IMG/VR virus record: IMGVR_UViG_3300036828_000755
Location: 1-64,000 of that record
Length of the DNA stretch: 64,000 bases
Origin: a virus
Reading direction: 5' to 3' (one strand)
Both the position numbers and the translations under genes were made by a program. Position 1 is the stretch's first letter. Each line of letters starts with the position of its first letter. Below, in pieces: positions 62,141 to 64,000 of the stretch. The notes under the pieces were generated by a model, which was given only the letters and a program-made list of their open reading frames with translations, was not told the origin of the DNA and did not search any database.

Positions 62141-62539
62141 CTACAGTGCCTCTACCCTCGCGTCATGGATTTGCCAGTTCACGCCAGCTTGGGAAGCTAC
62201 CAACCTCTCCACTATGTCGGCAATCAGGTGTTGCCTGTGGTACGGTGCAAGCGGAGAATTACCGGGCTCAGGCAACGAGTCCTCGTTCCGGTTCTGCTCG
62301 TAGAACTTGTCGAAGTCATCGATCGCGTTCTCGGACACGAGGCATTCCCTGCAGAGCGTCGCCTCGATCAGCTCATGTATCGCCACCAGCATGTTGCTCG
62401 CGTGATCACCCGTGTCGGAGACCCGGATCCGGAGACCTTCAGACAAGAACTGCCAATCGCCGCAAGTCTCGTACCTCTGATCCTTGTGCGGGATAACTTC
62501 TGCCAAGAAGAGGAACTTGTTACCCGACGCTGTACCCAA
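62141..62539 (-). CDS. Hypothetical protein with HExxE motif
   Basis: Read from TTG 62539 (GGGGGAGGT seven bases upstream) it has 132 residues and overlaps the previous stop by 20 bases; the longer frame to 62608 has no start signal. The centre reads NMLVAIHELIEATLC, giving His-Glu-x-x-Glu on a helix, followed by a conserved-looking DDFDKFYEQNR. This could bind a metal, but it is not the HExxH of standard zinc proteases. Function unknown. Confidence 0.65.
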   Translation of the reverse strand: MGTASGNKFLFLAEVIPHKDQRYETCGDWQFLSEGLRIRVSDTGDHASNMLVAIHELIEATLCRECLVSENAIDDFDKFYEQNRNEDSLPEPGNSPLAPYHRQHLIADIVERLVASQAGVNWQIHDARVEAL

Positions 62540-62813
62540 CGTAGGGACCTCCCCCGCTAGCGGAACTGTCGATCTCGAACTGCGAAAGGTCGAGAGCGTT
62601 CTGCCCACTACCGCTCGCTAAGATGAAAGCACTCGAGACCGTCGGCCTCATGGTGGCAATCACAAAGCCCGAGGGATCCTTTATAAAGACGCTTCCCGCA
62701 TCAGCCGGGTCGTACGTGACGATGATAGAGTGGATCGCCTTCCTCACGAGCGACAACTTGACAGGAGTACCCGAAGATGGCACCGGAACTTTTCCCAACC
62801 CTATCCATTGCAT
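62520..62813 (-). CDS. Small beta-rich virion-type protein, copy 2
   Basis: A 97-residue paralogue of the next gene upstream. Shared landmarks: MQWIGLGKV, DxADAGxVFIKDxxGxVIA, SGSGQNAxDL and the end GGxGPYVGYS(V/L)G. The two are about half identical and equal in length. Strand-rich composition and location next to TerL suggest a small head or decoration protein. AAGGAG precedes ATG 62813. Confidence 0.78.
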   Translation of the reverse strand: MQWIGLGKVPVPSSGTPVKLSLVRKAIHSIIVTYDPADAGSVFIKDPSGFVIATMRPTVSSAFILASGSGQNALDLSQFEIDSSASGGGPYVGYSVG

Positions 62814-62822
62814 CTGATCTCC

Positions 62823-63116
62823 TTACCCAAGGCTATACCCAACGTACGGCCCCCTACCACCTGTTGGGGCGTCTATCCAATACTCATTGAGGTCCATGGC
62901 ATTCTGCCCACTCCCACTATCGAGTGACACCGGGGACGTCGTGTTAGGGCCCAGGGCCGCGATGACGTTTCCCGTCCGATCCTTGATGAACACCGCACCA
63001 GCGTCTGCTGAATCGTACGTCAGCATGATGGAGTGGACCTTCTTCGGTACCGGGGAAAGGTAGACAGGGGTTCCCGGGGTACCGACGGCAACTTTTCCTA
63101 GGCCAATCCACTGCAT
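62823..63116 (-). CDS. Small beta-rich virion-type protein, copy 1
   Basis: A 97-residue protein next to TerL, with a strong GAAGGAGGAG ribosome site. It is the tandem partner of the following 97-residue gene. The differences are spread along the length, so the duplication is old and both copies are probably kept by selection. Composition (Gly, Val, Thr, Asp) fits a small beta-sandwich structural protein. Unknown function. Confidence 0.78.
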   Translation of the reverse strand: MQWIGLGKVAVGTPGTPVYLSPVPKKVHSIMLTYDSADAGAVFIKDRTGNVIAALGPNTTSPVSLDSGSGQNAMDLNEYWIDAPTGGRGPYVGYSLG

Positions 63117-63133
63117 GCGGTTCTCCTCCTTCT

Positions 63134-64000
63134 CTACTGCAGGATACCCTTCCTCGAAGTTGCCTTGGCACGAAGGGAGTAGTTGTACTCGACCATGTAT
63201 CCCAGGGCATCGCTGATGTGCGTGCGCTTCGCGTCGCTCTTGTCGAGCAAGCCAGTGATGACGCCGTCCGAATTCGCCTGGTACGAAACCTTCTTAAAAT
63301 CTTTGATAAGCTCGGGACACTTCGTGTCGTCGACGTACAGCCTCGTCGTCCCGTCCGCCGACTTAAGCATGGTGTTGACGGCGTTCACGCGGTCCACGAT
63401 CATCGGGTTCGACTTGCGACGGACGAACTTGTAGTGCATGAACGGTTCCATCCCCATGTACTCGGCCACGATTTGCCAGTTGGTCTTCTGGCTCTGCGAG
63501 GACCTCTGCGTCCCCGCCGCATCCCCGTATATCTCGACCTCGAGCGTGTAGTTCACCTTGTACTTCTGCAATTCCTGGATGAGCCTGGGCATCATGCTCG
63601 GCGTGTTGCTCTTCGGGAGCACCAGCTCCTCCAAGATCTCGCACCGCTCCATCATCCTGACCGTGTTCCCCTTGTCGTATTGCCCGATGACCACGCACAT
63701 CGGGTCGACGTTGAAGTCGATTGCCACGAATAGTTGCATGCGTGTGTCGCGGACCAGTCGCTTACAATGGAGTGTCTCGTCGAACTGGTGGTAGGCGTTG
63801 CCATCCTCGGCCTCGTCCCCCGGTCGCTGCTGAAATAGCGCGAACCAATCTCGAAGGTTGATGCTCTTGAACCTCGCAAGGTCCCGCTCATCGTACCTGT
63901 CGGGGCAGAGCGGCTCTCCCTTGGAGCGACCAAGTATGTCGTGCCAATTGCGGTCGGATTCTTCACGAATAACCTCGCTGATGCTCTTGGTGAATATCGG
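63134..64000 (-). CDS. Terminase large subunit, nuclease part (5' partial)
   Basis: The frame is open to the right edge, so the ATPase half lies outside the window; 288 residues are visible. An early WFALFQQRPGDEAEDGNAYHQF marks the link between ATPase and nuclease in gp17-type terminases. The RNase H-like nuclease follows: FVAIDFNVDP (first Asp, codon at 63718), YGDAAG (second acidic site), and HISDALGYMVEY (third Asp). The protein cuts and pumps genome DNA into the prohead. The internal ATG at 63739 is not the start because coding sequence continues upstream. Confidence 0.93.
   Translation of the reverse strand, partial: PIFTKSISEVIREESDRNWHDILGRSKGEPLCPDRYDERDLARFKSINLRDWFALFQQRPGDEAEDGNAYHQFDETLHCKRLVRDTRMQLFVAIDFNVDPMCVVIGQYDKGNTVRMMERCEILEELVLPKSNTPSMMPRLIQELQKYKVNYTLEVEIYGDAAGTQRSSQSQKTNWQIVAEYMGMEPFMHYKFVRRKSNPMIVDRVNAVNTMLKSADGTTRLYVDDTKCPELIKDFKKVSYQANSDGVITGLLDKSDAKRTHISDALGYMVEYNYSLRAKATSRKGILQ

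Overview
The window is a 64 kb piece of a tailed double-stranded DNA phage (Caudoviricetes), most likely a siphovirus. It has two convergent transcription units. The plus strand from 1 to 12434 holds nucleotide metabolism and DNA replication genes. The minus strand from 64000 down to 12599 holds virion genes in packaging-head-neck-tail-fibre order. Both window edges cut genes: an HNH endonuclease gene at the left and the large terminase at the right. I saw no integrase, repressor, tRNA, holin or endolysin, so lifestyle and lysis genes cannot be judged from this piece.

Replication arm (1-12434, plus): partial HNH endonuclease, OB-fold + HD nuclease of YhaM type, dCMP deaminase, family A DNA polymerase with an intact 3'-5' exonuclease, PD-(D/E)XK nuclease, an unknown protein, an ssDNA-binding-like protein with an SSB-type acidic tip, an archaeo-eukaryotic (AEP) primase, a tiny Cys protein, a second and degenerate HNH protein, a UvrD-like SF1 helicase, and an SNF2-like helicase. 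The SNF2-like gene carries an HNH-containing intein inside its Walker A motif. Most genes are coupled by ATGA-type overlaps. An AT-rich promoter-like site lies at about 4.9 kb, a strong terminator follows the SSB-like gene, and stem-loops at 12450-12580 separate the two converging units.

Virion arm (read from 64000 downward): TerL, two tandem 97-residue paralogues, an HExxE-motif protein, a PurD-like ATP-grasp protein, a secreted protein with a PEP-CTERM-like tail, portal, a collagen-like fibre protein with a small partner, scaffold, major capsid protein, small head proteins, neck and head-morphogenesis proteins, major tail protein, and tail assembly chaperone. The chaperone has a canonical A_AAA_AAC -1 frameshift site leading into a Cys-rich extension. 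Next come a 2501-residue tape measure with an embedded DnaQ-like DEDDh exonuclease domain, a distal tail protein, a hub with an N-terminal lambda gpL-like Cys domain, and three very large fibre/spike proteins of 2092, 1962 and 3111 residues. The first has a pectate-lyase-type domain and the other two end in glycine-rich adhesin domains. Small accessory proteins, one Ig-like, close the arm.

The host is not shown directly. The PEP-CTERM-like secreted protein and the style of the bacterial Ig-like domain resemble proteins abundant in Acidobacteriota, so a soil acidobacterial host is a reasonable inference. Other exosortase-bearing Gram-negatives remain possible. Arg is written mostly as AGG in the core genes, an unusual preference that the intein does not share.

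Most unusual items: the exonuclease domain inside the tape measure, the phage-borne PEP-CTERM-like protein beside a PurD-like ATP-grasp protein in the late operon, and the Walker A intein.
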